A stretch of DNA of 64,000 nt from Stenotrophomonas sp. ESTM1D_MKCIP4_1 (GCF_003086895.1 NZ_CP026004.1:1586731-1650730); one strand, 5' to 3'; counted from the stretch's first letter, positions 1-8,461 are shown. The notes: a model not told the origin generated them from the letters alone. A program made the numbers and translations.

Positions 1-22
1 TGGATGTCGTTCCTTGACGAAG

Positions 23-109
23 TGGTGCCCGGAGCCGGAATCGAACCGGCATGGGGTTACCCCCGGCGGATTTTAAGTCCGATGCGTCTACCAGTTTCGC
101 CATCCGGGC
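23..109 (-). tRNA. tRNA-Leu (anticodon TAA)
   Basis: On the minus strand the sequence begins GCCCGGATGG and ends in an encoded CCA. The acceptor arms pair (GCCCGGA with TCCGGGC), the T arm carries GGTTCGATTCC, and the anticodon loop reads TAA between GGACT and AATCC. The long variable arm (GCCGGGGGTAACCCC) marks a class II tRNA, which fits leucine. Length is 87 nt including CCA. Confidence 0.95.
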
Positions 110-224
110 CTGAAGCGCGCGCCGATTGTAGCGGAATCATGGCCCCTGCCGGCGGATAACACGGCCTTTACGCAGTGGATTGCGGCGCTGGTTACAGTCC
201 GCCCACTCTCCCAGGAATGGCGAC

Positions 225-1244
225 ATGCACGGACGTGACAGGCAGTGGATGCGGTGGGTGTTGGTACTGGCCGTGGGGGTGTCGGCCGCGGCACAGTCGG
301 CGCCGCCGGTGCCACCCGGTGGCGCGGTGGTCGACCTGGATACGGTGCAGGTGACCGGCGAACAGCCGGGCCCGGGCCTGTGGAAGGTGACGGACGCGCA
401 GGGCCATGTACTGTGGATCCTGGGCACGGTGTCGCCGTTGCCGGCACGCATGGAATGGCGTTCGGACGAGGTCGAACGCACCATTGCCGGCGTTGACCAT
501 GTGCTGGGCGAACCGGGTTTCGGACTGGATGCAAAGATCGGTTTCTTCAAGGGTCTGACCCTGCTGCCGCTGGCGAAGAAGACCACGCGCGACCCACAGG
601 GGCGCACGCTGGACCAGCTGCTGCCGGCGCCGACGTATGCACGCTGGTTGGGCCTGAAGCAGTCCTACCTGGGCAATGATCGTGGTGTGGAGAAAGATCG
701 CCCGCTGGTGGCGTCCAACCGCCTGTACCAGGCGTTCCTCAAGCGCAATGGCCTGCGTGACGGCAGGCCGGTCAGGGACGCGCTCAAGCGTGTCTACAAA
801 GCGCATGGCCTGGCGCCGGAGGACGTGCAGGTGAAGTTGAAGATCGACGATATCCGCGGCGCGTTGAAGGAGCTGCAGGCTTCGGAGGTGGATGACCGTG
901 CCTGCTTCGAGCGCACGCTCGATACCGTGGAATTCCAGGCATCGGTGCTGCGCGAGCGGGCCAATGCCTGGGCGCTGGGCGATGTCGCCGTACTGAAGCG
1001 GCTTGCTTCATCGCCGATGGCGAAGAGCTGCCGGGAGACACTGCAGGATTCCGAGTTCGTGCGTCGCCGTGGCTGGAGCAACATGGGGCAGCAGGTGCGG
1101 GCGCGCTGGGTGCAGGCGGCCGAGGCATCACTTGGCAGGCATGCGGCCACGTTCGCCACGGTACCGGTGAGCCTGCTTCTGGGTGAGGGCTACCTTGAAG
1201 AACTGTCGCAGCGCGGCTACGTGATCGAGGCGCCACCGGAATAG
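225..1244 (+). CDS. TraB/GumN family protein, probably exported, lacking both family histidines
   Basis: The product is about 339 aa. I chose ATG 225 because AGGA lies 8 nt upstream; ATG 249 is also possible and would place the hydrophobic stretch WVLVLAVGVSAAAQSA at the very N-terminus as a signal peptide. The body resembles TraB/PrgY/GumN proteins: an LWxLGT segment near residue 65, a VLGEPG segment that aligns with the conserved acidic patch, and a C-terminal VSLLLGEGYLEELSQRGY segment. In active family members (YbaP, Tiki-like proteases) these segments carry two GxxH motifs. Here both histidines are replaced (GTVS and a leucine), so hydrolase activity is doubtful. The specific role is unknown. 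The gene stands alone, followed closely by a BLUF gene on the same strand. Confidence 0.75.
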   Translation: MHGRDRQWMRWVLVLAVGVSAAAQSAPPVPPGGAVVDLDTVQVTGEQPGPGLWKVTDAQGHVLWILGTVSPLPARMEWRSDEVERTIAGVDHVLGEPGFGLDAKIGFFKGLTLLPLAKKTTRDPQGRTLDQLLPAPTYARWLGLKQSYLGNDRGVEKDRPLVASNRLYQAFLKRNGLRDGRPVRDALKRVYKAHGLAPEDVQVKLKIDDIRGALKELQASEVDDRACFERTLDTVEFQASVLRERANAWALGDVAVLKRLASSPMAKSCRETLQDSEFVRRRGWSNMGQQVRARWVQAAEASLGRHAATFATVPVSLLLGEGYLEELSQRGYVIEAPPE

Positions 1245-1311
1245 GCAGCGCTTGAAGTCCTCGCGCTTCCTGTCATATTTGCCTGTATCAGGGGAAGGGG
1301 GAGCGTTGGAG

Positions 1312-1758
1312 ATGGCGTTGCATGCGTTTGCCTATGTCAGTATGGCCAGGGAAGGGCTGGATGCGCCCGATCTTGATGCGCTGCTGGCCGAGGCGACCAC
1401 CTTCAACCGCATGGCAGGTGTGACCGGCGTGCTGATGTTCGATGGCACCCGCTTCCTGCAGTACATCGAAGGGCCGCGCGATGGGGTGGCCTCGGTGCAC
1501 GCGCGCATCCTCAATGCACGTCGCCACGGCAGCATCAGCGAACTGGCCGCAGGCGAGCTGCCGTCGCGCTGGTTCCCGCGCTGGACCATGGCCAACCGCA
1601 GGATCGACCCTGCCACGCTGGACAGCATCGTGGACGCGCCCTGGCAGGGCTTCGACAACGCGCAGGCGTCGGGCAGCCAGGGGTTCGCGCTGCTGCTGCG
1701 GGCCTGGACCGGCGGCCACGGCGAGCTCGAACCGGCCGCGGTGAGCCTGGGTTCCTGA
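1312..1758 (+). CDS. short BLUF-domain blue-light sensor
   Basis: BLUF proteins bind FAD and change hydrogen bonding around the flavin in blue light. This 148-aa protein is essentially one BLUF domain plus a short C-terminal cap, as in the PixD (Slr1694) class. Starting at ATG 1312 places the photocycle residues at Tyr8 (AFAYVS), Asn32 (FNRMAG) and Gln50 (FLQYIEG), the same numbers as in PixD, which supports this start over the upstream in-frame codon. A purine-rich GGGGGAG lies about 9 nt upstream. There is no GGDEF, EAL or other output domain, so signalling probably works through a partner protein. No obvious partner gene is adjacent. Confidence 0.9.
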   Translation: MALHAFAYVSMAREGLDAPDLDALLAEATTFNRMAGVTGVLMFDGTRFLQYIEGPRDGVASVHARILNARRHGSISELAAGELPSRWFPRWTMANRRIDPATLDSIVDAPWQGFDNAQASGSQGFALLLRAWTGGHGELEPAAVSLGS

Positions 1759-1866
1759 GCCCGGCGTGGCCTGTCGCCGCCGGGGCGGTTACCCTTGCAG
1801 CATGTTTGTCTCCCGCTCGGAAATCCGGATGCCCAAGACCCTGTCGCTGCGCTTGAGGCATCGCGC

Positions 1867-3153
1867 ATGAGTGCGCCCATCGGCGCTGCCCAGCGGCCGC
1901 TGCCGGCGGTGATCGGGCTGGGTTATGTCGGCCTGCCTCTGGCGGTGGCGTTTGGCCAGCACATTCCTACTCTTGGCTATGACATCGATGCAGCGCGCAT
2001 CGCCGAACTCGAAAGTGGCCAGGATCACACCCTGGAAATGGAGCCGGAGGAGCTGGCCGCCGCTGTGCAGCTGCGTTACAGCAGCGACCCGGCGCAGCTG
2101 GACGCCTGCAACATCTACGTCGTGACCGTACCGACGCCGATCGACGCCTACGAGCAGCCGGACCTGGAGCCGCTGCGCTCGGCCACGCGCCTGGTGGCCA
2201 GCCACCTGCGTGCGGGGGATCTGGTCATCTACGAATCCACGGTGTACCCGGGTACCACCGAGGAAGTGTGCGTGCCGCTGCTGGAAGAAGGTTCCGGGCT
2301 GCGCTTCAACGAAGATTTCTACTGCGGCTACAGCCCGGAGCGGGTCAGCCCCGGCGATCGCCAGCGCCGCCTGGCCGACATCCGCAAGATCACCTCCGGT
2401 TCAACGCCGGCAGTGGCAGCCGTGGTTGATGGCCTGTACCAGCGCATCATCGCAGCCGGCACGTTCCCGGCGCCGTCGATGCGCGTGGCCGAAGCGGCCA
2501 AGGTGGTGGAGAACATCCAGCGTGACGTCAACATCGCGCTGGTCAACGAGCTGGCGCTGATCTTCGATCGCCTCGGCATCGACACCCAGGATGTGCTGGA
2601 CGCTGCCGGCAGCAAGTGGAATTTCCTGCCGTTCCGGCCGGGCCTGGTGGGCGGCCACTGCATTGGCGTGGACCCGTACTACCTGCTGCACAAATCCGAG
2701 AGCGTGGGGTATCACCCGGATCTGATCCATACCGCACGGCAGGTCAACAACCGGGTCGGCGAGCACGTGGCCACGCGCGTGCTGGCGATGCTGGCCGAAC
2801 GCGGCCGCGATGCCGTGCAGTCGCGCATTCTGGTGCTGGGGGTGACCTTCAAGGAAGATTGCCCGGACCTGCGCAACAGCCGCGCACTGGAACTGGCGCA
2901 ACGCCTGCAGTCGGCCGGTGCGCAGGTGCACGTGAGCGATCCCTGGGTGGGACCGGCAGCGCTGGCCGATGCCAACGTGCATTGGGTGGCCGAGCCGCAG
3001 GCCGGGCACTACGACGCCGTGGTGCTGGCCGTTGCCCACGCCAGCTTCAAAACGCTGGATGAAGGTCGCATCCGCGCGCTGCTGGCGCCGGGCGGACTGG
3101 TCTACGACGTGAAGTCAGCCTGGCCGCGCAGCGTGGTCGACGACCGCCTGTAG
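1867..3153 (+). CDS. nucleotide-sugar 6-dehydrogenase (TviB/WbpA-like)
   Basis: This 428-aa protein belongs to the UDP-glucose/GDP-mannose dehydrogenase family, which oxidises the C6 hydroxyl of a nucleotide sugar to a carboxylate with two NAD+. The NAD-binding Rossmann motif GLGYVG is at residues 17-22 with Asp39 after the second strand. The STVYPGTTE loop is near residue 124 and the catalytic cysteine is Cys265 in GGHCIGVDPYY. The N-terminal region and the HTLE segment resemble TviB, a UDP-GlcNAc C6 dehydrogenase, more than UDP-glucose dehydrogenase, but I infer substrate from resemblance only. ATG 1867 is chosen because the domain begins directly after it. No other sugar-modifying or glycosyltransferase genes adjoin it. 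Confidence 0.88.
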   Translation: MSAPIGAAQRPLPAVIGLGYVGLPLAVAFGQHIPTLGYDIDAARIAELESGQDHTLEMEPEELAAAVQLRYSSDPAQLDACNIYVVTVPTPIDAYEQPDLEPLRSATRLVASHLRAGDLVIYESTVYPGTTEEVCVPLLEEGSGLRFNEDFYCGYSPERVSPGDRQRRLADIRKITSGSTPAVAAVVDGLYQRIIAAGTFPAPSMRVAEAAKVVENIQRDVNIALVNELALIFDRLGIDTQDVLDAAGSKWNFLPFRPGLVGGHCIGVDPYYLLHKSESVGYHPDLIHTARQVNNRVGEHVATRVLAMLAERGRDAVQSRILVLGVTFKEDCPDLRNSRALELAQRLQSAGAQVHVSDPWVGPAALADANVHWVAEPQAGHYDAVVLAVAHASFKTLDEGRIRALLAPGGLVYDVKSAWPRSVVDDRL

Positions 3154-3196
3154 ACGCCCGGGCGGTAGACTGGGGCGGTTGCAACCGAGGAACGCC

Positions 3197-4819
3197 ATGC
3201 ACCGGTATATCGTCTACCTGCTCGCCATCCTGCTGTTTCCCCTGTGCCTGTGGCTGGCCACGATCTGGCCCGCCTGGTACTGGGGCGTGGGCCTGACCGC
3301 CGCGATGGTCGCGCTGGGCACCTGGGATCTGCTGCAGAAGCGCAGCACGCTGCGCCGCAACTACCCGGTGATGGCGCACTTCCGTTACGGCCTGGAATCG
3401 ATCGGCCCGGAAATCCGCCAGTACTTCGTGCAGAGCGATCTGGAGGACGTGCCGTTCTCGCGCCAGCAGCGTGCGTTGATCTACCAGCGCGCCAAGAACG
3501 AAATGGACACGGTGCCCTTCGGTACGCTGCGCAGCACGTATGCGGTGGACTATGAGTGGATCAACCATTCGCTGGCGCCGACCACCATTGCGGCCCATGA
3601 TTTCCGTGTGCTGATCGGCCCCAATTGCGCGAAACCCTATTCGGCCAGTGTGTTCAACATTTCGGCGATGAGTTTCGGTTCGCTGTCGGCCAACGCGATT
3701 CGAGCGCTGAACGAGGGAGCCCGACGCGGTGGCTTCTACCACGACACCGGCGAGGGGTCGATTTCGCCCTACCACCGGGAAATGGGCGGCGATCTGGTCT
3801 GGGAGATCGGCTCGGGCTATTTCGGCTGTCGCGACGAGAAGGGCGGTTTCAGCGAAGCGCGTTTCATCGCCAATGCCACCCACGATCAGGTCAAGATGAT
3901 CGAGATCAAGCTGTCACAGGGTGCCAAGCCGGGCCATGGTGGCGTGCTGCCGGCGCCGAAGGTGACCGCTGAGATTTCCGCGACCCGCGGCGTGCCGATG
4001 GGCGTGGACTGTGTTTCGCCCTCACGCCATTCGGCGTTTTCGACGCCGGTGGAACTGCTGCAGTTCGTGGCCCGCCTGCGTGAACTGTCGGGCGGCAAGC
4101 CGGTCGGCTTCAAGCTGGCCATCGGCCATCCCTGGGAATGGTTCGGCATTGCCAAGGCCATGCAGGAAACCGGTCTGCTGCCGGACTTCATCGTGGTCGA
4201 TGGCGCCGAGGGCGGCACCGGCGCGGCCCCGGCCGAGTTTGTCGATCATGTGGGCGTGCCGATGCACGAGGCGCTGCTGCTGGTGCATAACACCCTGGTG
4301 GGCCTGGACCTGCGCGAGCGCATCCGCATTGGTGCGGCAGGCAAGATCACCAGCGCGTTTGAAATCGCCCGTACCATTGCGTTGGGTGCGGACTGGTGCA
4401 ATGCCGGCCGTGGCTTCATGTTCGCACTGGGTTGCATCCAGTCGCTCAGCTGCCACACCGACAAGTGCCCGACCGGCATCGCCACGCAGGACCCGGCCCG
4501 TTGGAAGCACCTGGACGCGCCGGACAAGGCCACGCGTGTGCACAGCTATCACGAGCACACGCTGCATGCGCTGAAGGAACTGCTGTGCGCTGCCGGCCTC
4601 AACGACCCGGCCGAACTCGGGCCGGAGCACATCCTGCGCCGCGTTTCGCCGGTCGAGATCCGTTCGCTGGCTTCGCTGTACCGCTACCTGGAACCCGGCG
4701 AGCTGCTGCACAAGGTGCCGGACCATGCGGTGTTCCACTCGTTCTGGGCCGAAGCGCGCAGCGATTCGTTTCAGCCGCCGCCGCGCATCCAGGCACTCCG
4801 CGCCAGCAAATCGCGGTAG
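3197..4819 (+). CDS. membrane-anchored FMN-binding glutamate synthase family protein
   Basis: This 540-aa protein resembles the stand-alone FMN domain of glutamate synthase (GltB). Two hydrophobic stretches in the first 45 residues suggest a membrane anchor. The rest is a TIM barrel with family motifs: SAMSFGSLSANAI, PGHGGVLPAPKVT, VDGAEGGTGAAPAEF, and the cysteine cluster C-x5-C-x4-C before PTGIATQDP that in GltB binds an iron-sulfur cluster. It lacks the glutamine amidotransferase domain, so it is not a complete glutamate synthase; substrate and electron donor are unknown. The start follows GAGGAACGCC. The next feature is a palindromic repeat and then a GNAT gene. Confidence 0.85.
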   Translation: MHRYIVYLLAILLFPLCLWLATIWPAWYWGVGLTAAMVALGTWDLLQKRSTLRRNYPVMAHFRYGLESIGPEIRQYFVQSDLEDVPFSRQQRALIYQRAKNEMDTVPFGTLRSTYAVDYEWINHSLAPTTIAAHDFRVLIGPNCAKPYSASVFNISAMSFGSLSANAIRALNEGARRGGFYHDTGEGSISPYHREMGGDLVWEIGSGYFGCRDEKGGFSEARFIANATHDQVKMIEIKLSQGAKPGHGGVLPAPKVTAEISATRGVPMGVDCVSPSRHSAFSTPVELLQFVARLRELSGGKPVGFKLAIGHPWEWFGIAKAMQETGLLPDFIVVDGAEGGTGAAPAEFVDHVGVPMHEALLLVHNTLVGLDLRERIRIGAAGKITSAFEIARTIALGADWCNAGRGFMFALGCIQSLSCHTDKCPTGIATQDPARWKHLDAPDKATRVHSYHEHTLHALKELLCAAGLNDPAELGPEHILRRVSPVEIRSLASLYRYLEPGELLHKVPDHAVFHSFWAEARSDSFQPPPRIQALRASKSR

Positions 4820-4828
4820 CCGCTGTGG

Positions 4829-4893
4829 GTAGAGTCGAGCGGTGCTCGACTGCTTTTCGATCAACAGAAGCAGTCGAGCAAGTTCGGCTCTAC
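4829..4893. repeat. SMAG-type (GTAG) REP pair
   Basis: Two hairpin units face each other: GTAG followed by AGTCGAGCGGTGCTCGACT, then the inverse complement ending in CTAC. The arms are typical of the GTAG-headed REPs described in S. maltophilia. It sits between the glutamate-synthase-like gene and a GNAT gene, and its right end lies directly before the GNAT ribosome binding site (AAGGAG 4894-4899). Confidence 0.85.
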
Positions 4894-4904
4894 AAGGAGA
4901 TGTC

Positions 4905-5366
4905 ATGCACTTCAGGACCGGCACCCCCGATGACGTGGCCACACTGTGGGCGCTGCGCACGCGCTGTGTGCGCGAAACCTGCAGCAGCCACTATCCGCCT
5001 GATGTCATCGCGCCGTGGTCAGCGTCGCCGCCGCCGGCGCAGTACGCGCGCCTGCTGGCACAGGGCGGCTGTGTCGTGGCCGAGGACGCTGCTGGAGGGC
5101 TGTTGGGGTTCGGCGTGTTCGATGCCGCCGGCAATGAGATCGACGCGCTGTTCGTCGATCCGGACAAGGGAGGGCAGGGCATTGGCCAGGCGCTGATGCA
5201 GTGCCTGCTGGCAATGGCCGATCCCGCGCGGGACGTCGTGTTGTCGGCCTCGCTCAATGCCGTGCCGTTCTATCAACGGCAGGGTTTCGTGCCTGGGGCT
5301 GCCGAAGCGTACCCGCACCCCAGTGGTGTCGCCCTGGCCTCGGTGCGCATGCACCGGCCCTCGTAG
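4905..5366 (+). CDS. GNAT family N-acetyltransferase
   Basis: This 153-aa protein has the GNAT fold signature: an N-terminal MHFRTGTPDDVATLWALR strand-helix, a central LLGFGVFDAAGNEIDALFVDPDKGGQGIGQALM with the acetyl-CoA loop (GGQGIGQAL), and a C-terminal SLNAVPFYQRQGFV motif containing the usual tyrosine. The substrate cannot be told from sequence. ATG 4905 follows AAGGAG by 5 nt. The TAG stop codon lies inside the GTAG head of the following repeat, so the repeat insertion may define the C-terminus. Confidence 0.85.
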   Translation: MHFRTGTPDDVATLWALRTRCVRETCSSHYPPDVIAPWSASPPPAQYARLLAQGGCVVAEDAAGGLLGFGVFDAAGNEIDALFVDPDKGGQGIGQALMQCLLAMADPARDVVLSASLNAVPFYQRQGFVPGAAEAYPHPSGVALASVRMHRPS

Positions 5367-5454
5367 CGTCGAGCTTGCTCGACTGCTCTGTTTTTGTAGA
5401 GCCGAGCCCATGTTCGGCTGTTGTCGATCAAGCCGAGCACGGGCTCGGCTCTAC
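5363..5454. repeat. cluster of three SMAG-type REP units between convergent genes
   Basis: Three palindromic units: one headed GTAG at 5363 (CGTCGAGCTTGCTCGACT), one at 5396 (AGCCGAGCCCATGTTCGGCT), and an inverse-complement unit ending CTCTAC at 5454. The block separates the converging GNAT and flavoprotein genes and overlaps the GNAT stop codon. Such folded RNA could limit read-through or protect 3' ends, which is inference. Confidence 0.85.
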
Positions 5455-5465
5455 GAAACCCGCGG

Positions 5466-6710
5466 TCACCGCCCGGCCAACCACCCGATCACACCCTCGG
5501 CCGCACGCAGGCCACTGGCATAGCACGCGGTCAACAGGTAGCCGCCGGTCGGCGCCTCCCAGTCCAGCATCTCGCCCGCACAGAACACGCCGGGCAGGGC
5601 GCGCACCATCAGGCCTTCATCCAGCGCCTGCAGGCGCACCCCGCCTGCCGTGCTGATCACCTCGGCCATCGGGCGCGGCCGCAGCAGGCGCAGTGGCAGG
5701 CGCTTGAGCGTAGCTGCCACGGCCGGCAGATCATGGCCGGCCTCCTTGCCGAGGACCTCGAACACCAAGGCCGCCTTCACCGCATCCAGCCCTGCCTGGC
5801 GGCGCAGATGCTCGCCGAAGCTGCGGCCCTTGCGTGGACGCGACAGGTCGGCCAACAGACGTGCTTCATCACGGCCCGGCACCAGGTCCAGCCAGAGCGT
5901 CGCGTGTCCGTCGCGGTTGATCGTCTCGCGCAGGTCGGCCGCCAGCGCGTAGACCAGGCTGCCTTCGATGCCATAGGCGCTGGCCACGCATTCGCCCTGC
6001 AGCGATTGCGGCTGACCCTGCAGGTCGATCCAGTGCGCGACCACCGGTTTCAGCGGCGCACCGGCATTGCGCTGGGCGAAGAACGGCGTCCATTCCACGT
6101 CGAAGCCGCAGTTGGCCGATTGCAGCGGCGCGATATCGACCCCGCGCGATTGCAACGGCTCCACCCAGGCGCCATCGCTGCCCAGTTGTGGCCAGCTGCC
6201 GCCGCCCAGTGCGAGCAGGGTGGCATCAGCCTGCACGGCCACCGGGCCTTCTTCGGTGCTGAAGCACAGCGCGCCGTCATCATTCCAACCGGTCCAGCGG
6301 TGGTTGGCGTGCAGGCGGACGCCCTGTTCCTTCAGGCGTCGTACCCAGCCGCGCAGCAGCGGGGCAGCCTTGCGATCAACCGGGAACACGCGGCCGGAAC
6401 TGCCGACATAGGTCTCCACGCCGAAGCCGGCAGCCCAGTCCCGCAGGGCCTGTGCGTCGAAGCCATCCAGCCACTGGCCGACGGCGGGCGCCTGTTCGCG
6501 GTAGCGGCTGTCGAACAGCGGTCGCGGATCGGAATGGGTCAGGTTGAGCCCGCCCTTGCCGGCGATCAGGAACTTGCGGCCAGGGGAACCCTTGGCTTCG
6601 TACAGGTCGACGTCCAGCCCGGCCGAGCGCAGGCGCTCGGCGGCGAACAGGCCGGCCGGTCCGCCGCCGACGACGGCAACCCGGCCCGGCGATGCATCAC
6701 GGTTTGACAT
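5466..6710 (-). CDS. NAD(P)/FAD-dependent oxidoreductase, HI0933/YhiN family
   Basis: This 414-aa protein starts VAVVGGGPAGLFAAERL, an FAD-binding Rossmann motif, followed by YEAKGSPGRKFLIAGKGGLNLTH, a hallmark of the HI0933-like (BaiN/RdsA) flavoproteins. Further family segments are LALGGGSWPQLGSDG and the C-terminal FCAGEMLDWEAPTGGYLLTACYASGLRAAE. It probably corresponds to the subgroup annotated as TIGR03862 flavoproteins. The physiological substrate is unknown. The start ATG at 6710 overlaps the end of the upstream FKBP gene by 14 bp, which suggests translational coupling. I rejected a longer in-frame start at 6782 because it would lie deep in the FKBP gene. Confidence 0.87.
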   Translation of the reverse strand: MSNRDASPGRVAVVGGGPAGLFAAERLRSAGLDVDLYEAKGSPGRKFLIAGKGGLNLTHSDPRPLFDSRYREQAPAVGQWLDGFDAQALRDWAAGFGVETYVGSSGRVFPVDRKAAPLLRGWVRRLKEQGVRLHANHRWTGWNDDGALCFSTEEGPVAVQADATLLALGGGSWPQLGSDGAWVEPLQSRGVDIAPLQSANCGFDVEWTPFFAQRNAGAPLKPVVAHWIDLQGQPQSLQGECVASAYGIEGSLVYALAADLRETINRDGHATLWLDLVPGRDEARLLADLSRPRKGRSFGEHLRRQAGLDAVKAALVFEVLGKEAGHDLPAVAATLKRLPLRLLRPRPMAEVISTAGGVRLQALDEGLMVRALPGVFCAGEMLDWEAPTGGYLLTACYASGLRAAEGVIGWLAGR

Positions 6711-7131
6711 CGAGCAGCTCGACATCGAACACCAGCGAGGAACCGGCCGGAATCGGGCCGATGCCACGGTCGCCGTACCCATAGGCCGGCGGGATCATCA
6801 GCGTGCGCTTGCCGCCCACCTTCATGCCCGCCACGCCTTCATCCCAGCCACGGATGACCTGGCCGGCGCCAAGCGCAAACGTGAACGGTTCGCCGCGGCC
6901 GAGCGAGCTGTCGAACGTCTTGCCATGCTTGCTCTCGGTACGCTGGTCGTAGATCCAGCCGGTGTAATGCACGGTCACTTTCTGCCCAGGCACGGCTTCG
7001 GCGCCGGTGCCCACCTGGGTGTCGATGCGCTCGAAGGTGGTCAGGGTGCCACCCGGTGGCGGGCCGGCCGGTTCGCGGGCACAGCCGGCGGCGACAAGGG
7101 ACAGCAGCAGGGGTAGCAGCAGGCGGCGCAT
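6697..7131 (-). CDS. FKBP-type peptidyl-prolyl cis-trans isomerase lipoprotein
   Basis: A 144-aa predicted lipoprotein. The signal peptide MRRLLLPLLLSLVAAGC gives a lipobox with Cys17 as the lipidated residue. The mature part is one FKBP domain: VHYTGWIYD, FDSSLGRGEPFTFALG, GQVIRGWDEGVAGMKVGGKR, IPPAYGYGDRG and the closing SLVFDVELLDV, with the aromatic and Asp residues of the FK506 pocket present. It should catalyse proline isomerisation of periplasmic proteins while held in a membrane. Its 3' end overlaps the following flavoprotein gene, so the two are probably one operon. Confidence 0.92.
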   Translation of the reverse strand: MRRLLLPLLLSLVAAGCAREPAGPPPGGTLTTFERIDTQVGTGAEAVPGQKVTVHYTGWIYDQRTESKHGKTFDSSLGRGEPFTFALGAGQVIRGWDEGVAGMKVGGKRTLMIPPAYGYGDRGIGPIPAGSSLVFDVELLDVKP

Positions 7132-7201
7132 CGGGCGTCTCCGGAATGGGCGGTGTCGGGGGCGGCAAGGGTAGCGCATCGGCGCCGGGTATCATGGTTG
7201 C

Positions 7202-7567
7202 ATGGCCAAACTCCTGCTCAATCTCCGCAATGTCGGGGACGATGAATATGCCGATGTATGCGCGCTGCTGGACCAGCATGGCATCGCCTGGTACCGCACC
7301 GAACCCAGTCCGTGGGGCATTTCCAACGGCGGCCTGTGGCTGAGCGAGGATGCCGACCAGCCGCGGGCGAAGGCGTTGATGGCCGACTACCAGGCGGCGC
7401 GTGGGGTGCGCGTGCGTGCCGAGCGTGAGCAGGCCCTGCGCGACGGGACGGCCGAAACGTTCGGCAGCCTGCTGCGGCGGCGGCCGGTATTCGTGGTGCT
7501 GGTGCTGCTGGGCATGGGGGTTGCGGCAGCACTGGTGCTGCTGCCGTTCGTGCTGCTGCGCGGCTGA
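7202..7567 (+). CDS. small membrane protein, probably DUF6164 family
   Basis: A 121-aa protein with an N-terminal soluble part (MAKLLLNLRNVGDDEYADVCALL, then GIAWYRTEPSPWGISNGGLWL) that looks like a small ferredoxin-like signal-transducing fold. One hydrophobic C-terminal segment of about 25 residues (PVFVVLVLLGMGVAAALVLLPFVLL) would be a membrane anchor. I associate this pattern with the family annotated DUF6164 in Xanthomonadaceae, but only from memory. Function is unknown. It is divergent from the FKBP gene, whose start is 70 bp away. Confidence 0.7.
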   Translation: MAKLLLNLRNVGDDEYADVCALLDQHGIAWYRTEPSPWGISNGGLWLSEDADQPRAKALMADYQAARGVRVRAEREQALRDGTAETFGSLLRRRPVFVVLVLLGMGVAAALVLLPFVLLRG

Positions 7568-7580
7568 GGCACCCACGGTC

Positions 7581-7640
7581 TTGCCGGCCGTTGGCCGGCA
7601 AGGGGGGGGCAGCGCCCTCCGCCGCGCGGAGGGCGCTGAC
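7581..7640. repeat. two perfect hairpins after the DUF6164-like gene
   Basis: TTGCCGGCC/GGCCGGCAA (9-bp stem, 7581-7601) is followed by AGCGCCCTCC/GGAGGGCGCT (10-bp stem, 7-nt loop, 7611-7637). No T-run follows either stem, so neither is a standard intrinsic terminator. They lie between two genes on the same strand. Confidence 0.7.
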
Positions 7641-7683
7641 CCCCGAATCTGTCCGTGCCGGCGCGAGGCGCTAAAATGACGGC

Positions 7684-8451
7684 ATGATCGCCAATACCGC
7701 TGCCTATCACTTCGCCGTCATCGACGCCCCCCAGGTCCTGTGCGACCAGCTGCTGGCGCGCGCCGAGGCGTCTGGGCTGCGTGGAACGATCCTGGTGGCG
7801 GGCGAGGGGCTGAACCTGTTCCTCGCCGGGGCACCCGAGGCCATCGAAGGGTTCTATGCGGCCCTGCACGCCGATGCGCGTTTTGCCGACATGCGGGTCA
7901 AGACCAGCTTCAGTGAGCACCAGCCGTTCGCGCGGCTGAAGGCCAAAGTCAAAGACGAAATCATCAGCTTCCGCCGCGATGATGGCCAGCCGCTGCAGTA
8001 CCCGCGCGCACCTGCGGTGGATCCTGCCACCGTGCAGCGTTGGCTGCGCCAGGGGCATGACGATGCGGGCAAGCCGGTGGTGATGCTCGATACGCGCAAC
8101 CTGCAGGAAGTGGAGTTCGGCACGTTCAAGGACGCGCTGGTGCTGCCCATCCACAAGTTCACCGATCTGCCGGAGGCTTTGGCACCGCACCGCGAGGCGC
8201 TGAAGAACAGCACCGTGGTCAGCTTCTGCACCGGCGGCATCCGCTGCGAAAAGGCCGCGTTGTGGATGGCCAACGATGGCATGGACAATGTGCTGCAGCT
8301 GGATGGCGGCATCCTCGGCTATTTCGAGGAAGTGGGCGGCGAGGGTTACGAAGGCCGCTGCTTTGTGTTCGATGAGCGCGTGGCGCTGGATGCAGCGCTG
8401 CAGCCGCTGGTCGACCAGCCGCTGGCCAAGCCGCGCCCCAGCGCGTTCTGA
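7684..8451 (+). CDS. trhO: rhodanese-type tRNA uridine(34) hydroxylase-like protein (TrhO/YceA family)
   Basis: The 255-aa protein has the two-part TrhO layout: an N-terminal acylphosphatase-like part (GTILVAGEGLNLFLAG, near residue 35) and a rhodanese domain with VVMLDTRNLQEVEFGTFKDA and the catalytic loop CTGGIRCEKA, whose first cysteine is Cys182. In E. coli TrhO this loop supports oxygen-dependent hydroxylation of U34 in tRNA. The protein is shorter than E. coli TrhO (about 350 aa) because it stops soon after the GRCFVFDERV segment and lacks the cysteine-containing C-terminal extension. It could therefore be a plain sulfurtransferase of the same family. Confidence 0.8.
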   Translation: MIANTAAYHFAVIDAPQVLCDQLLARAEASGLRGTILVAGEGLNLFLAGAPEAIEGFYAALHADARFADMRVKTSFSEHQPFARLKAKVKDEIISFRRDDGQPLQYPRAPAVDPATVQRWLRQGHDDAGKPVVMLDTRNLQEVEFGTFKDALVLPIHKFTDLPEALAPHREALKNSTVVSFCTGGIRCEKAALWMANDGMDNVLQLDGGILGYFEEVGGEGYEGRCFVFDERVALDAALQPLVDQPLAKPRPSAF

Positions 8452-8461
8452 CCGCGCCTGG

